From Corynebacterium sp. HMSC036D02 (GTDB lineage Bacteria; Actinomycetota; Actinomycetes; Mycobacteriales; Mycobacteriaceae), in contig NZ_KV827649.1 in the NCBI RefSeq assembly GCF_001836165.1, forward strand, positions 101,728 to 165,727: a stretch of 64,000 nt of DNA, given 5' to 3'. Below the pieces are notes generated by a model that did not search any database, was not told the DNA's origin, and was given only the letters and a program-made list of their open reading frames with translations. Position 1 is the stretch's first letter, and each line of letters starts with the position of its first letter. Shown here piece by piece: positions 1-8,102 of the stretch. Position numbers and translations under genes: made by a program.

Positions 1-28
1 GATGCGCTACCAACTGCGCTACATCCGC
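1..28 (-). tRNA. tRNA-Gly(GCC), partial, cut by window start
   Basis: These 28 bases are identical to the 5' end of the two complete tRNA-Gly(GCC) genes at 206-281 and 526-601, read on the minus strand. The acceptor 5' strand and D-arm are present. The anticodon lies outside the window, so identity is inferred from the copies. Confidence 0.75.
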
Positions 29-72
29 GTGGCAAGGCGGAGCTTGCCATGGAGTCCGCAAGGAACTCCTTG

Positions 73-144
73 TGCGCGATACTGGGATTGAACCAGTGAC
101 CTCTTCCGTGTCAGGGAAGCGCTCTCCCACTGAGCTAATCGCGC
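73..144 (-). tRNA. tRNA-Val(GAC), copy 1
   Basis: On the minus strand a full cloverleaf can be drawn with a perfect acceptor stem (GCGCGAT/ATCGCGC). The anticodon loop CTGACAC gives anticodon GAC, valine. The T-arm contains GGTTCAATCC. The 3' CCA is not encoded. It lies between two tRNA-Gly genes in a minus-strand cluster. Confidence 0.93.
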
Positions 145-205
145 TTATGCATTTATCAAGACCTTCCGTTCATCGATACCAATAAGCGTGATATCAAGAA
201 AGTCT

Positions 206-281
206 TGGAGCGGATGACGAGACTCGAACTCGCGACCCTCACCTTGGCAAGGTGATGCGCTACCAACTGCGCTACATCCGC
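206..281 (-). tRNA. tRNA-Gly(GCC), copy 2
   Basis: Minus-strand cloverleaf with acceptor GCGGATG/CATCCGC. The loop TTGCCAA gives anticodon GCC, glycine, and the T-arm has GTTCGAGTC. CCA is encoded at the 3' end (206-208), unlike the Val and Cys tRNAs here. Confidence 0.95.
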
Positions 282-319
282 ATTCGAAACCAGGCCCGGT
301 TTCTAGGACTAAGTCCTTG

Positions 320-391
320 TGCGCGATACTGGGATTGAACCAGTGACCTCTTCCGTGTCAGGGAAGCGCTCTCCCGCTGAGCTAAACGCGC
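320..391 (-). tRNA. tRNA-Val(GAC), copy 2, acceptor mismatch
   Basis: Nearly identical to the copy at 73-144 with the same GAC anticodon. The 5' acceptor strand reads GCGCGTT while the 3' strand remains ATCGCGC, which puts a T-T mismatch at the sixth acceptor pair. D-loop differences are minimal. CCA is not encoded. Confidence 0.9.
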
Positions 392-423
392 TCACTGCAC
401 CCAGAATTGGGTGCCAGCTCTTG

Positions 424-494
424 AGGTGGAAACGGGAATCGAACCCGTGTGCACGGTTTTGCAGACCGTTGCCTCACCACTCGGCCATTCCACC
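424..494 (-). tRNA. tRNA-Cys(GCA)
   Basis: Minus-strand cloverleaf with acceptor GGTGGAA/TTCCACC. The anticodon loop CTGCAAA gives GCA, cysteine. The T-arm is GGGTTCGAATCCC. CCA is not encoded. It sits between tRNA-Gly and tRNA-Val in the same transcription direction, probably in one transcript. Confidence 0.95.
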
Positions 495-525
495 GTGGCG
501 ATACCGCCTCACACACTACATGTGC

Positions 526-601
526 TGGAGCGGATGACGAGACTCGAACTCGCGACCCTCACCTTGGCAAGGTGATGCGCTACCAACTGCGCTACATCCG
601 C
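526..601 (-). tRNA. tRNA-Gly(GCC), copy 3, first of cluster
   Basis: Same sequence as the copy at 206-281, with anticodon GCC and encoded CCA. It is the most upstream gene of the minus-strand cluster Gly-Cys-Val-Gly-Val-Gly. The promoter should lie between 602 and about 700, but no convincing -35/-10 pair stands out. Confidence 0.95.
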
Positions 602-868
602 ATTGCACGTTCCCGGCTGGTATGCCGTGGTGCGAGAAGAAACTTTATCGTGCACCGCCCCAGTTTCCAAATCCGCAGCCCACAGCACTATTCGCAGGCC
701 ACACTGCAGCAGGTAGATTACATCGATGTCATTGAGACTTCGACAACACAGCACACCGGCGTGCGCCACCACCTTGAGCTACAAGCTCCGTCAAACTCTG
801 CTCACCCTAGTTGAGCTGGACGATTAGGGGGTTGCCATCACCGCAGTGTACTTTAAGTTCTGCACCGA

Positions 869-940
869 GGTTCTATAGCTCAGTGGGAGAGCGTTCCGTT
901 CACACCGGAAAGGTCGCTGGTTCAATCCCAGCTAGGACCA
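869..940 (+). tRNA. tRNA-Val(CAC)
   Basis: Plus-strand cloverleaf with acceptor GGTTCTA/TAGGACC. The anticodon loop TTCACAC gives CAC, valine (GTG codons), and the T-arm has GGTTCAATCC. CCA is not encoded. A strong intrinsic terminator follows directly, so this is a single-gene unit, divergent from the cluster upstream. Confidence 0.93.
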
Positions 941-946
941 CTCTTT

Positions 947-974
947 AAGACCGCAGCTAGCTGCGGTCTTTTTT
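947..974 (+). terminator. intrinsic terminator of tRNA-Val(CAC)
   Basis: A 10-bp perfect stem (AAGACCGCAG / CTGCGGTCTT) with a 4-nt CTAG loop is followed by a T run. It starts 7 nt after the tRNA. Confidence 0.93.
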
Positions 975-1048
975 CGTTTATCGGACTATCCTTAACCCAG
1001 ACTTTTGCTCGCACTTGAGTCTGAGCCTAGGCCACGTACGCTGGCCAC

Positions 1049-1699
1049 ATGGACAACACCGCACTCATCGACACGCTGCTTGGCCCTGATAGTGAGGGCA
1101 TCCGACTCAACGCCGTGAGTACGCTCCACGGATCCGCAACCATCGACGGAACCTCAGGTCCGATGGGCAACGACACTGACGCCGAGCTCTTCGCGGCCTT
1201 GCGCGAATGGGCCGAGGTTACCGTGGTGGGCTCAGCAACGGTGAAGGCAGAATCCTATGGGCCCGCGAGCAACACGCGCCTCGCTGTACTCAGCCACTCC
1301 CTTGACTTTGCCGGGTTCGAAGATTTTATAGCCTCTGGCCCCGTTGTTCTCACCCCGGAGGAACGCGCATCTTCACCCGAGGCACGGCGCTTAGCCGACG
1401 CTGGTGCCGAAATCATCAGCACAGGTACCGGAACCATGAGCGAGGCTATTTCAGCTCTTCGTGCCCAGGGCGCACGCCGCATCAGTTGCGAAGGTGGACC
1501 ATCAGTCTACTCCGCCTTTATCGCAGAAGGCCTCGTGGGCAAGCTTTATTTGACGCTTGATCCGCACCTATCCCCTTCCGTCGAAAAGCCCGTCGTTAAC
1601 GGCGAGGCCACCTCCCCCGCGCTTAAGCTCGAGCTGGAGAACGTCACCGCCGTCGCCAACACGGTGTTTCTGCGCTACCGGCGCACTCAGACCCCGTAA
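1049..1699 (+). CDS. RibD C-terminal-like pyrimidine/dihydrofolate reductase family protein
   Basis: A 216-residue protein of the bacterial RibD C-terminal/dihydrofolate-reductase-like fold, predicted to be a cytosolic NADPH-dependent reductase. Visible features are the N-terminal TIDGTSGPMGNDTD segment, where the family binds substrate and cofactor, VVGSATVKAESYGP near residue 65, and a C-terminal EGGPSVYSAFIAEGLVG block followed by LYLTLDPHL. The deaminase domain of full RibD is absent, so it is unlikely to carry out the complete two-step riboflavin reaction. M. tuberculosis Rv2671 has the same architecture and the same neighbour aftC. Its true substrate is uncertain. It ends 11 bases before aftC and probably shares its transcript. 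Confidence 0.8.
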   Translation: MDNTALIDTLLGPDSEGIRLNAVSTLHGSATIDGTSGPMGNDTDAELFAALREWAEVTVVGSATVKAESYGPASNTRLAVLSHSLDFAGFEDFIASGPVVLTPEERASSPEARRLADAGAEIISTGTGTMSEAISALRAQGARRISCEGGPSVYSAFIAEGLVGKLYLTLDPHLSPSVEKPVVNGEATSPALKLELENVTAVANTVFLRYRRTQTP

Positions 1700-1710
1700 A
1701 CTGTGCTGCC

Positions 1711-2907
1711 GTGACTTCTCCGGCTCCCTCACTCTCAGCTCCTGCGCGACTATGGACGGCCGCCGCGTGGCCCGCCGCCATCGTCTTGGTCTTTCATCGC
1801 ATCTTCGTGCTCGCCTTCAACGGCACGGTGACTGATGATTTCGGCACCGTCTACCGCGCGATCCGGAACCTGTGGGAGGGCACCCCGGTCTACGAGCAAA
1901 ACTATTCTTTCGTCGAACCGCTCTACCTGTATAACCCAGGCGCCACGGTTCTCCTGTCCCCCTTGGGTCTCGTGTCCGAGGAACACGCGCGCATCGCCTT
2001 CATTCTGGCCAACGCCGCCGCCATCATTGCCGCTTTGGCCGTGCTGACCCGCTTCGTAGGCCACAGCCTGCGAGGCCCGCTGTGGCCGGTCAGTATCGCC
2101 GCAGCCTTCGCTACCGAATCAGTCATCAACACGTTGGTCTTTACCAACATCAACGGCGTGCTTCTGCTCGCGATGGTGGCGTTCCTGGCTTTGCTGGATA
2201 AACACGGGTGGGCCGCTGGCTTGTGCATCGGGCTGGCAATCTTGGTCAAGCCGCAATTTGCCCCGCTGCTCTTCCTCGCCTTGGTGCGCAAGCGCTGGCT
2301 CACTGTAGGTTTGGGCGTGGCCATACCGCTGGTGAGCAACCTTGCGGCTTGGCCGTTCGTTCCGGGCGTGGAGGGCTTCCGCGCCAACCTTCTTCCCTAC
2401 CTGGCCACCACGCGCGATTATGCCAACGCCTCCTGGCCGGGTGTGCGCGCCTACTTCGAACTCCCCGGCATCGTCTACTACCCCATCTGGTTGCTCTTCG
2501 CGGCCCTGGCCGCAGTGGCGATCCTCGGTCTGCTGCGCTGGCGCGAAAGTGAGCCCACCTTCTGGGCGCTGAGCACCAGTGGTGCCATCATGGTCGGAAT
2601 CTTCTTCCTTTCTTCCTTAGGCCAGCAGTACTACTCCATGTGGCTTATCCCCATGCTGTTTACTGTGATGCTCGAGCGCTCGGTCTTCCGCACGTGGGGA
2701 GCATGGTTGGCCGCATTTTTATTCTTGGCGCCGCTCGAATGGACGTCGACAAGCATGCCCACCGCCGCACACTGGATGAGCGTCTTCATCGCCACGATTG
2801 GCTGGGGACTGCTCATTGTGGTGAGCGCCGCCTCCGTGGCCGGCTGGTGGTCCGCGGAACGAGGGGCTAGCCCAAAGCCTCAGGCGGGCGATAAAATCCC
2901 CGCATGA
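1711..2907 (+). CDS. aftC: GT87 (DUF2029) membrane glycosyltransferase, AftC-like arabinofuranosyltransferase
   Basis: A polytopic membrane protein of 398 residues with about ten hydrophobic segments, of the GT-C superfamily GT87/DUF2029. The first extracytoplasmic loop carries the typical acidic pair D42-D43 in TVTDDFGTVYRAI, and a YNP motif follows at 74-76. AftC adds alpha-1,3 arabinofuranose branches from decaprenyl-phosphoryl-arabinose to arabinogalactan. Assignment as AftC rests on family plus position: the M. tuberculosis order Rv2671-Rv2673(aftC)-Rv2674(msrB) is preserved. Start is GTG, with no obvious ribosome-binding site and an 11-nt gap after the previous gene. Its stop overlaps the msrB start (ATGA). 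Another GT87 mannosyl/arabinosyl specificity cannot be excluded. Confidence 0.75.
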   Translation: MTSPAPSLSAPARLWTAAAWPAAIVLVFHRIFVLAFNGTVTDDFGTVYRAIRNLWEGTPVYEQNYSFVEPLYLYNPGATVLLSPLGLVSEEHARIAFILANAAAIIAALAVLTRFVGHSLRGPLWPVSIAAAFATESVINTLVFTNINGVLLLAMVAFLALLDKHGWAAGLCIGLAILVKPQFAPLLFLALVRKRWLTVGLGVAIPLVSNLAAWPFVPGVEGFRANLLPYLATTRDYANASWPGVRAYFELPGIVYYPIWLLFAALAAVAILGLLRWRESEPTFWALSTSGAIMVGIFFLSSLGQQYYSMWLIPMLFTVMLERSVFRTWGAWLAAFLFLAPLEWTSTSMPTAAHWMSVFIATIGWGLLIVVSAASVAGWWSAERGASPKPQAGDKIPA

Positions 2908-3317
2908 CTGATTTCAAGCTCATTGCTGATACCGAATGGCGCAAGCGGCTAAGCGCCGAGGAGTACCGCGTCCTGCGCGAGGCCGGAACGGAAGCACCGC
3001 ACGTCGGTGAATACACCAACACCACCACCGAGGGCGTGTACTCCTGCCGAGCCTGCGGCGCCGAGCTCTTCCGCTCCACGGAAAAGTTTGAATCGCACTG
3101 CGGCTGGCCGTCCTTCTTCTCCCCCTTGGCCGGCGACGCCGTCATAGAGCGCGAGGACAATTCGCTGGGCATGCGCCGCATCGAGGTGCTCTGTGCTCGC
3201 TGCGAGTCCCACCTCGGTCACGTCTTCGAAGGCGAAGGCTACGATACGCCCACGGACCTGCGCTATTGCATTAATTCCATCTGCCTTGATCTAGAAGAAA
3301 AGCCGGTCGAGGACTAA
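2904..3317 (+). CDS. msrB: peptide-methionine (R)-S-oxide reductase MsrB
   Basis: The 137-residue single-domain MsrB reduces the R epimer of methionine sulfoxide in proteins. Zinc-site cysteines C48/C51 (CRAC) and C97/C100 (CARC) are present. HCGWPSF includes C66, a candidate resolving residue, and RYCINS holds the catalytic C122. SHLGHVFEG is the usual family block. The ATG overlaps the upstream stop by four bases (ATGA), which implies translational coupling with aftC. It is convergent with the hemQ gene, and the two stops flank a strong hairpin. Confidence 0.95.
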   Translation: MTDFKLIADTEWRKRLSAEEYRVLREAGTEAPHVGEYTNTTTEGVYSCRACGAELFRSTEKFESHCGWPSFFSPLAGDAVIEREDNSLGMRRIEVLCARCESHLGHVFEGEGYDTPTDLRYCINSICLDLEEKPVED

Positions 3318-3333
3318 CTCCTCAACCGGCTTC
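3299..3333 (-). terminator. intrinsic terminator for hemQ, overlapping msrB 3' end
   Basis: A 14-bp stem with one mismatch (AAGCCGGTYGAGGA / TCCTCAACCGGCTT) encloses the msrB stop codon. On the minus strand it is followed by TTTTCTT, which fits a terminator for the minus-strand gene. On the plus strand there is no T run. Confidence 0.75.
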
Positions 3334-3351
3334 CGGCAAAATCGCGCCCCT

Positions 3352-4053
3352 TTAAGGCAGGATCGTGATGAGCTCAGCCACGTCCTTCACGCGACGGCCG
3401 GTGTGGAAGGGAATCTCCTCGCGCACGTGGTGGCGAGCCTCGGTGTAGCGCATCAGGTACATCAAGTCCACGATGCGGTGCAGTTCCGGGGCCTCAAAGG
3501 CCAGGATCCACTCGTAGTCACCCAGTGCGAAGGCCGGCACAGTGTTCGCGCGCACATCCGGGTAGTCGCGCGCCTGCATACCGTGCTCCATGAGGATACG
3601 GCGGCGCTTTTCCTCATCCATGGTGTACCAGTCGTAAGAGCGCACGAAGGGGTAAACGGAAATCCACTCACCGGGCTCCTCGCCCATAATGAAGGACGGC
3701 AGGTGAGACTTGTTGAACTCTGCCGGGCGGTGCAAAGCATTTCCTACCCACGTCACCTCAGAAACCTGGCCCAGGACGGTCTCGCGGCGGAAGTCCGCGA
3801 AGGCCTTCTGAATGTCGGCGAATTCTTCCGCGTGCCACCAGATCATGTAATCAGCGCTCTCCCGCATCCCGGACAGATCATAGATACCGCGCACGGTAAC
3901 CACGCCTGCTTCCTCAAGCTCAGAGAAGAACTTCTGCGCCTGCGCGACGATCTCCTCGCGCTCCGTTCCCAACGCACCCGGGATGACCTGAAATACCGCG
4001 TGCTGCGAATAGCGCTGGACCTTGTTGAGCTCGGCGAAGTTGACCTTCGACAT
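3352..4053 (-). CDS. hemQ: coproheme decarboxylase ChdC/HemQ (actinobacterial type)
   Basis: The 233-residue cytosolic enzyme performs the last step of the coproporphyrin-dependent heme pathway, converting coproheme III to heme b with H2O2. The signature VYPFVRSYDWY holds Y134, equivalent to the redox-active Tyr135 of C. diphtheriae ChdC. H117 (KSHLPSF) and the proximal H157 (MEHGM) are offset by one from the known distal His118 and proximal His158. A good ribosome-binding site, AAGGAGA, precedes the ATG. In M. tuberculosis Rv2676c lies in the same context next to msrB. Other heme genes present there (hemY, hemE) are not adjacent here. Confidence 0.95.
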   Translation of the reverse strand: MSKVNFAELNKVQRYSQHAVFQVIPGALGTEREEIVAQAQKFFSELEEAGVVTVRGIYDLSGMRESADYMIWWHAEEFADIQKAFADFRRETVLGQVSEVTWVGNALHRPAEFNKSHLPSFIMGEEPGEWISVYPFVRSYDWYTMDEEKRRRILMEHGMQARDYPDVRANTVPAFALGDYEWILAFEAPELHRIVDLMYLMRYTEARHHVREEIPFHTGRRVKDVAELITILP

Positions 4054-4178
4054 GCCTTTCTCCTTCTTTCAACCGACAGAGTTTCTTATCCATCATAAGT
4101 TGGAGGCGCCCCCGCGCGCCACTAGCCTTTCGGCGCGCCTTCCACCGCCACACGGGCGGAGCTTATACTTTGATCCCC

Positions 4179-4844
4179 GTGAGCAATTCCGACGTTTCTT
4201 CGCGCAACCTCGCAGGGGCACCGACCAACCTGCACGATCGCGCCGCCGCCTCTTCTACCGAATCGCGCCCTGCGGAGCCGAGCACTCCGACCGCCTTCAC
4301 GGAGGCCGTCGAGTCCCTCCATGCCGCACAGCTGCGCCCAGAAATCACCTTGGGCACCATCCGCCCACCGCAACGCCTGGCCCCATTCAGCCACGCCATC
4401 GGCCTCGAGGTTGAGCGCAAAGAACACGGGGACCTCATCCCTACTGACTCTGAAGGCGATGCCTTCGGCCGCCTCATCCTGCTGCACGACCCAGGTGCGG
4501 AAGAAGCCTGGGAAGGGGCGATGCGCCTGGTGGCCTACATCCAGGCAGACTTGGACGATGCTGTCGCCGGCGACCCGCTGCTTCCCGACGTCGCCTGGGA
4601 ATGGCTCACTGAATCCCTCGACGTGCGCGAGGCTACCCATACGAACTTGGGCGGCACCGTCACCTCGACCGCTTCCGTTCGTTTCGGCGAAATCGGCGGA
4701 CCACCGCGCGCCTACCAATTAGAAATGCGCGCCTCGTGGACCGCATCCGGCCTGGATCTCGCCCCACACGTCGAAGCTTTTGCGCAAGTCCTCTCCCTCG
4801 TCGCTGGTCTGCCACCAGAGGGCGTAGCCGAACTCGGACGCTAA
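4179..4844 (+). CDS. DUF3000 family protein
   Basis: A conserved actinobacterial protein of about 221 residues, homologous in order and content to Rv2680. The core block runs from RPPQRLAPFSHAIGLEVE through ILLHDPGAEEAWEGAMRLVAYIQADLDD to DPLLPDVAWEWL. No catalytic motif is recognisable and the function is unknown. A GTG at 4179 is preferred over the TTG at 4170 because a -10-like TATACT (4164-4169) ends nine bases before it, giving a probably leaderless transcript. Its stop is one base before the RNase D start, so the two are coupled. Confidence 0.75.
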   Translation: MSNSDVSSRNLAGAPTNLHDRAAASSTESRPAEPSTPTAFTEAVESLHAAQLRPEITLGTIRPPQRLAPFSHAIGLEVERKEHGDLIPTDSEGDAFGRLILLHDPGAEEAWEGAMRLVAYIQADLDDAVAGDPLLPDVAWEWLTESLDVREATHTNLGGTVTSTASVRFGEIGGPPRAYQLEMRASWTASGLDLAPHVEAFAQVLSLVAGLPPEGVAELGR

Positions 4845-4845
4845 G

Positions 4846-6069
4846 ATGAGCGAATTGCGCCAGGTACCGGTTGATGGAACGCCGAAAGTCCTGCTTTCTC
4901 CCCGTGAGTTTCAGGCCGGTGCCGCCCGCTTAGCTTCGGGAACTGGGCCATTTGCCATCGACACCGAACGCGCCTCGTCCTACCGTTTTGATGACCGCGC
5001 CTTCCTCGTGCAAATCCGCCGAGAAGGTGCGGGCACGTTTTTGTTCGCCCCCGAGCACCACCGCGATGAGCTCCGCGTAGCACTCGCACCGGTGCTCAAT
5101 GGACAAGAGTGGGTGGTCCATGCCGCCCCCTCCGATCTCCCTAGCCTAGCGTGGCTAGGTTTATACCCAGGCTTACTGTTCGATACTGAGCTGGCTGCCC
5201 GCTTCGCCGGTTTCGCACACCCTAACTTGGCCGCAATGGTGCTGGAGCTTTTCGACGTTGAACTGGAGAAAGGCTACGGCGATTCCGACTGGTCCGAAAC
5301 CCCCATCCCGCGGAAGTGGCGCAATTATGCGGCGCTCGACGTGGAGCTTCTCAACGAGCTCGCCGTGACACTGCGAGATATTCTTGCGGAACAGGACAAG
5401 CTCGACTGGGCTTATGAAGAGTTTGAGAAGATTGTCGAAGACCACGCACGTATCACTGGCCCCGAGCCTCGTTCCTGGCGGGATCTTAAGGGCGTCTCCT
5501 CTCTACGCTCCCGTGAGCAACTCGCGGTAGCCCGTGAGTTGTGGCAGCGACGCGAATCCATCGCCCGCTCCCAGGACATCGCACCGAACCGAGTGCTGCC
5601 GCACCGCGTGCTCGTAGAAATCGCGCGCCGCGTACCCCATTCCCCGCACGAAATCAACCAGATTAAAGGCTTCCCTCGGCGCCGCGGCGGCGCCACCTTG
5701 CGCTGGTTCGATGCCGTCGAGACCGCCCTTGCTAGCCCGCGCCAGCAGTGGCCGAAGGCGTTGCGCAGCCCACACCCGGTTCCTTCCAAATCAGTTTTTA
5801 ACCGGGATTTCCCCGAGCTATGGCAGCTCTATACCGAGATCCGTGGTGATTTCGAAGACCTCGGTGAAGATCTGGGCATGAGCTACGAACTGATCCTCAA
5901 ACCCAGCTTGGTCCGCACTGTAGTCTGGGCGGCCTGCGGACCTGAAGGCGGCGTGGCGGGCGAAATCGCAGCAGACGCCGATATCCCCGACTTCCTGCGT
6001 TCCCAGGGCGCGCGCGAATGGCAGGTGGAGCTGTCCACGCCGCTCCTGCGTCGCGGACTGGCGCGGTAG
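4846..6069 (+). CDS. ribonuclease D-like 3'-5' exonuclease with HRDC domain
   Basis: The 407-residue protein has an N-terminal DEDDy exonuclease domain and a C-terminal HRDC domain, as in RNase D (Rv2681). Exo I is AIDTERAS (D39, E41), Exo II is around VVHAAPSDL (D97) with LLFDTELAARF next, and Exo III is YAALDVELLNEL (Y161, D165). HRDC covers roughly residues 219-290 (SREQLAVARELWQRRE to HEINQIKGF). Expected role is 3' trimming of tRNA or other RNA. ATG starts one base after the DUF3000 stop. Confidence 0.88.
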   Translation: MSELRQVPVDGTPKVLLSPREFQAGAARLASGTGPFAIDTERASSYRFDDRAFLVQIRREGAGTFLFAPEHHRDELRVALAPVLNGQEWVVHAAPSDLPSLAWLGLYPGLLFDTELAARFAGFAHPNLAAMVLELFDVELEKGYGDSDWSETPIPRKWRNYAALDVELLNELAVTLRDILAEQDKLDWAYEEFEKIVEDHARITGPEPRSWRDLKGVSSLRSREQLAVARELWQRRESIARSQDIAPNRVLPHRVLVEIARRVPHSPHEINQIKGFPRRRGGATLRWFDAVETALASPRQQWPKALRSPHPVPSKSVFNRDFPELWQLYTEIRGDFEDLGEDLGMSYELILKPSLVRTVVWAACGPEGGVAGEIAADADIPDFLRSQGAREWQVELSTPLLRRGLAR

Positions 6070-6089
6070 CACCCCGCTCCCCCGCGCTT

Positions 6090-7988
6090 TTAGCTCCGCG
6101 TAGCTACCCACTCATTCACGGATTCCGCGATGCCCTCCGGGGTCAGCCCGAATTCCTCGAGGATTTCTCCGCGGCTGGCATGCTTCGGGAAGCAACCAGG
6201 CACGCCGAGGCGATGCACCGGGGTATCTACATCAGCGGCGTCGAGTGCCTCCGCAACCATTGAACCAACGCCGCCCCGCAAGAGGCCGTCCTCCACCGTG
6301 ACCACAAGATCATGATCTGCCGCCAACGCAACAACGGATTGCGGGACTGGTACCGGCCAGCGCGGATCGACGACGGTCACGTTGAAACCTTGTGCTTCCA
6401 GTAACTCGGCAGCACCCAAGGAACGAGCACTCATCGCTCCGACGGAGACGATGAGCACATCGGTTGCCTCAGTCGGTGATTCGGCAGCATCGGTATAGCG
6501 CAAGATGTCTACCCCGTCATCGAGGCGCTTGATCGCCTCACGGTCCTCCAGGAGATTGCCCTTAGGGAAGCGCACCACCGTGGGACCATCCTCAATAGCA
6601 ATGGCCTCATTGAAAAGCTCACGCAGACGAGCGCCATCGCGTGGTGCGGCAATGCGCATCCCCGGGACGATGCTCATCAACGCCATGTCCCACACTCCGT
6701 TGTGCGAAGGGCCATCAGAGCCCGTGATACCGGCGCGGTCGAGCACGATGGTGACGGGCAGCTTGAGCAGCGCAATGTCCATGACAACTTGGTCGACTGC
6801 ACGGTTAAGGAAGGTGGAGTACACAGCCACCACTGGGTGCATTCCTGCCAGCGCTAAACCGGAGGCGGAGGCCATGGCATGCTGTTCCGCGATGCCAACA
6901 TCGAAGAATCGCTCTGGGAATTCCTCCTGGAAGGGCGCAAGGCCCGTCGGCCCCGCCATAGCAGCGGTAATAGCCACGATATCCTCGCGCGCATGACCGG
7001 CCTTGATGAGTTCCTCGGAAAAAGCCGCAGTCCATCCCGGCTGCTTCTGTCCCTTGGATACACCGGTGACCGGGTCGATAGCTCCGGTGGAGTGCATCTG
7101 GTCCTTCGGCTCATTGACCGCCGGGGCAAAGCCATGCCCCTTCTCCGTGACGGTGTGCACGATGATGGGACCGTCGTAGTCCCGGGCATAGCTCAGCGCC
7201 CGGACCACCGCGTCGATATCGTGGCCATTGATGGGGCCAATGTATTTGATTCCCAGCTCTGGGAACATCTCGGTGGGCAGAACGGTGGACTTTACGCCCT
7301 CCTTGACTGCGTGCAGAGCATCAAAGGTACGCTCGCCCACCCAGCCCATCGACTTCAGGCGCTTCTTGCCCAGCTCCATGAACTCGTCATAACCATGCTG
7401 TGCACGAATGCGCCCGAGGTTCTCCGAAAGTCCACCAATGGTCGGCGAATAGGAGCGGCCATTGTCGTTAACGATGATGACGACGTTGCGGTCTTTATCC
7501 GCAGAGATGTTGTTCAGTGCCTCCCAGCACATGCCACCGGTGAGGGCACCATCACCGACGACCGCCACAGCATTGCGGTGCGATTCACCACGAATCTTGA
7601 ATGCCTTGGAAAGGCCGTCCACCGTGGATAGCGCTGCCGAGGCGTGTGAGGATTCGGTCCAGTCGTGTTCCGATTCCCCACGGTCCGTGTACCCAGATAA
7701 GCCGCCTTTCTGGCGCAAGGAATCAAACTGGTTGGCACGGCCGGTGAGCATTTTGTGCACATAAGACTGATGGGAGGTATCGAAGACGATGGGGTCCCGC
7801 GGGGAATCGAAGACGCGGTGGATCGCCACCGTGAGCTCCACAACGCCCAGGTTGGGCCCGAGGTGACCGCCCGTAGCGGACACCTTCTCAATCAAGCGCT
7901 GGCGGATATCCGCCGCGAGCTCAACCAGTTGCGTCTTGCTCAGGGCTTTGAGATCGCCTGGTGATTGAATGGAATCCAGAATGCCCAT
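6090..7988 (-). CDS. dxs: 1-deoxy-D-xylulose-5-phosphate synthase
   Basis: Thiamine-diphosphate enzyme joining pyruvate and glyceraldehyde 3-phosphate to DXP, the entry step of the MEP isoprenoid pathway. From the ATG at 7988 it has 632 residues. The TPP motif runs from GDG (145-147) to NDN (174-176), the [14 protein letters not shown] block sits at 40-53, the transketolase segment DVGIAEQHA carries the cofactor glutamate, and [14 protein letters not shown] is typical of DXS. An in-frame ATG at 8012 would add eight residues, but MGILDSI is the family-typical start. It is convergent with the RNase D gene and separated from it by 20 bases. Confidence 0.96.
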   Translation of the reverse strand: MGILDSIQSPGDLKALSKTQLVELAADIRQRLIEKVSATGGHLGPNLGVVELTVAIHRVFDSPRDPIVFDTSHQSYVHKMLTGRANQFDSLRQKGGLSGYTDRGESEHDWTESSHASAALSTVDGLSKAFKIRGESHRNAVAVVGDGALTGGMCWEALNNISADKDRNVVIIVNDNGRSYSPTIGGLSENLGRIRAQHGYDEFMELGKKRLKSMGWVGERTFDALHAVKEGVKSTVLPTEMFPELGIKYIGPINGHDIDAVVRALSYARDYDGPIIVHTVTEKGHGFAPAVNEPKDQMHSTGAIDPVTGVSKGQKQPGWTAAFSEELIKAGHAREDIVAITAAMAGPTGLAPFQEEFPERFFDVGIAEQHAMASASGLALAGMHPVVAVYSTFLNRAVDQVVMDIALLKLPVTIVLDRAGITGSDGPSHNGVWDMALMSIVPGMRIAAPRDGARLRELFNEAIAIEDGPTVVRFPKGNLLEDREAIKRLDDGVDILRYTDAAESPTEATDVLIVSVGAMSARSLGAAELLEAQGFNVTVVDPRWPVPVPQSVVALAADHDLVVTVEDGLLRGGVGSMVAEALDAADVDTPVHRLGVPGCFPKHASRGEILEEFGLTPEGIAESVNEWVATRS

Positions 7989-8102
7989 AGAGCTTGCCTT
8001 AAACCCCTTCATCGATCGTTTTCTTCTCTACCACCGTACCCGCTTATACACGTGACACGTCAATCATTACCCCGGGATCTTCCACCGCGGATGCATCCTG
8101 CC

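Noticed and set aside
319..814. Overlapping short ORFs across the tRNA cluster
   Set aside because: They read through tRNA genes, have no family resemblance and no start signals.
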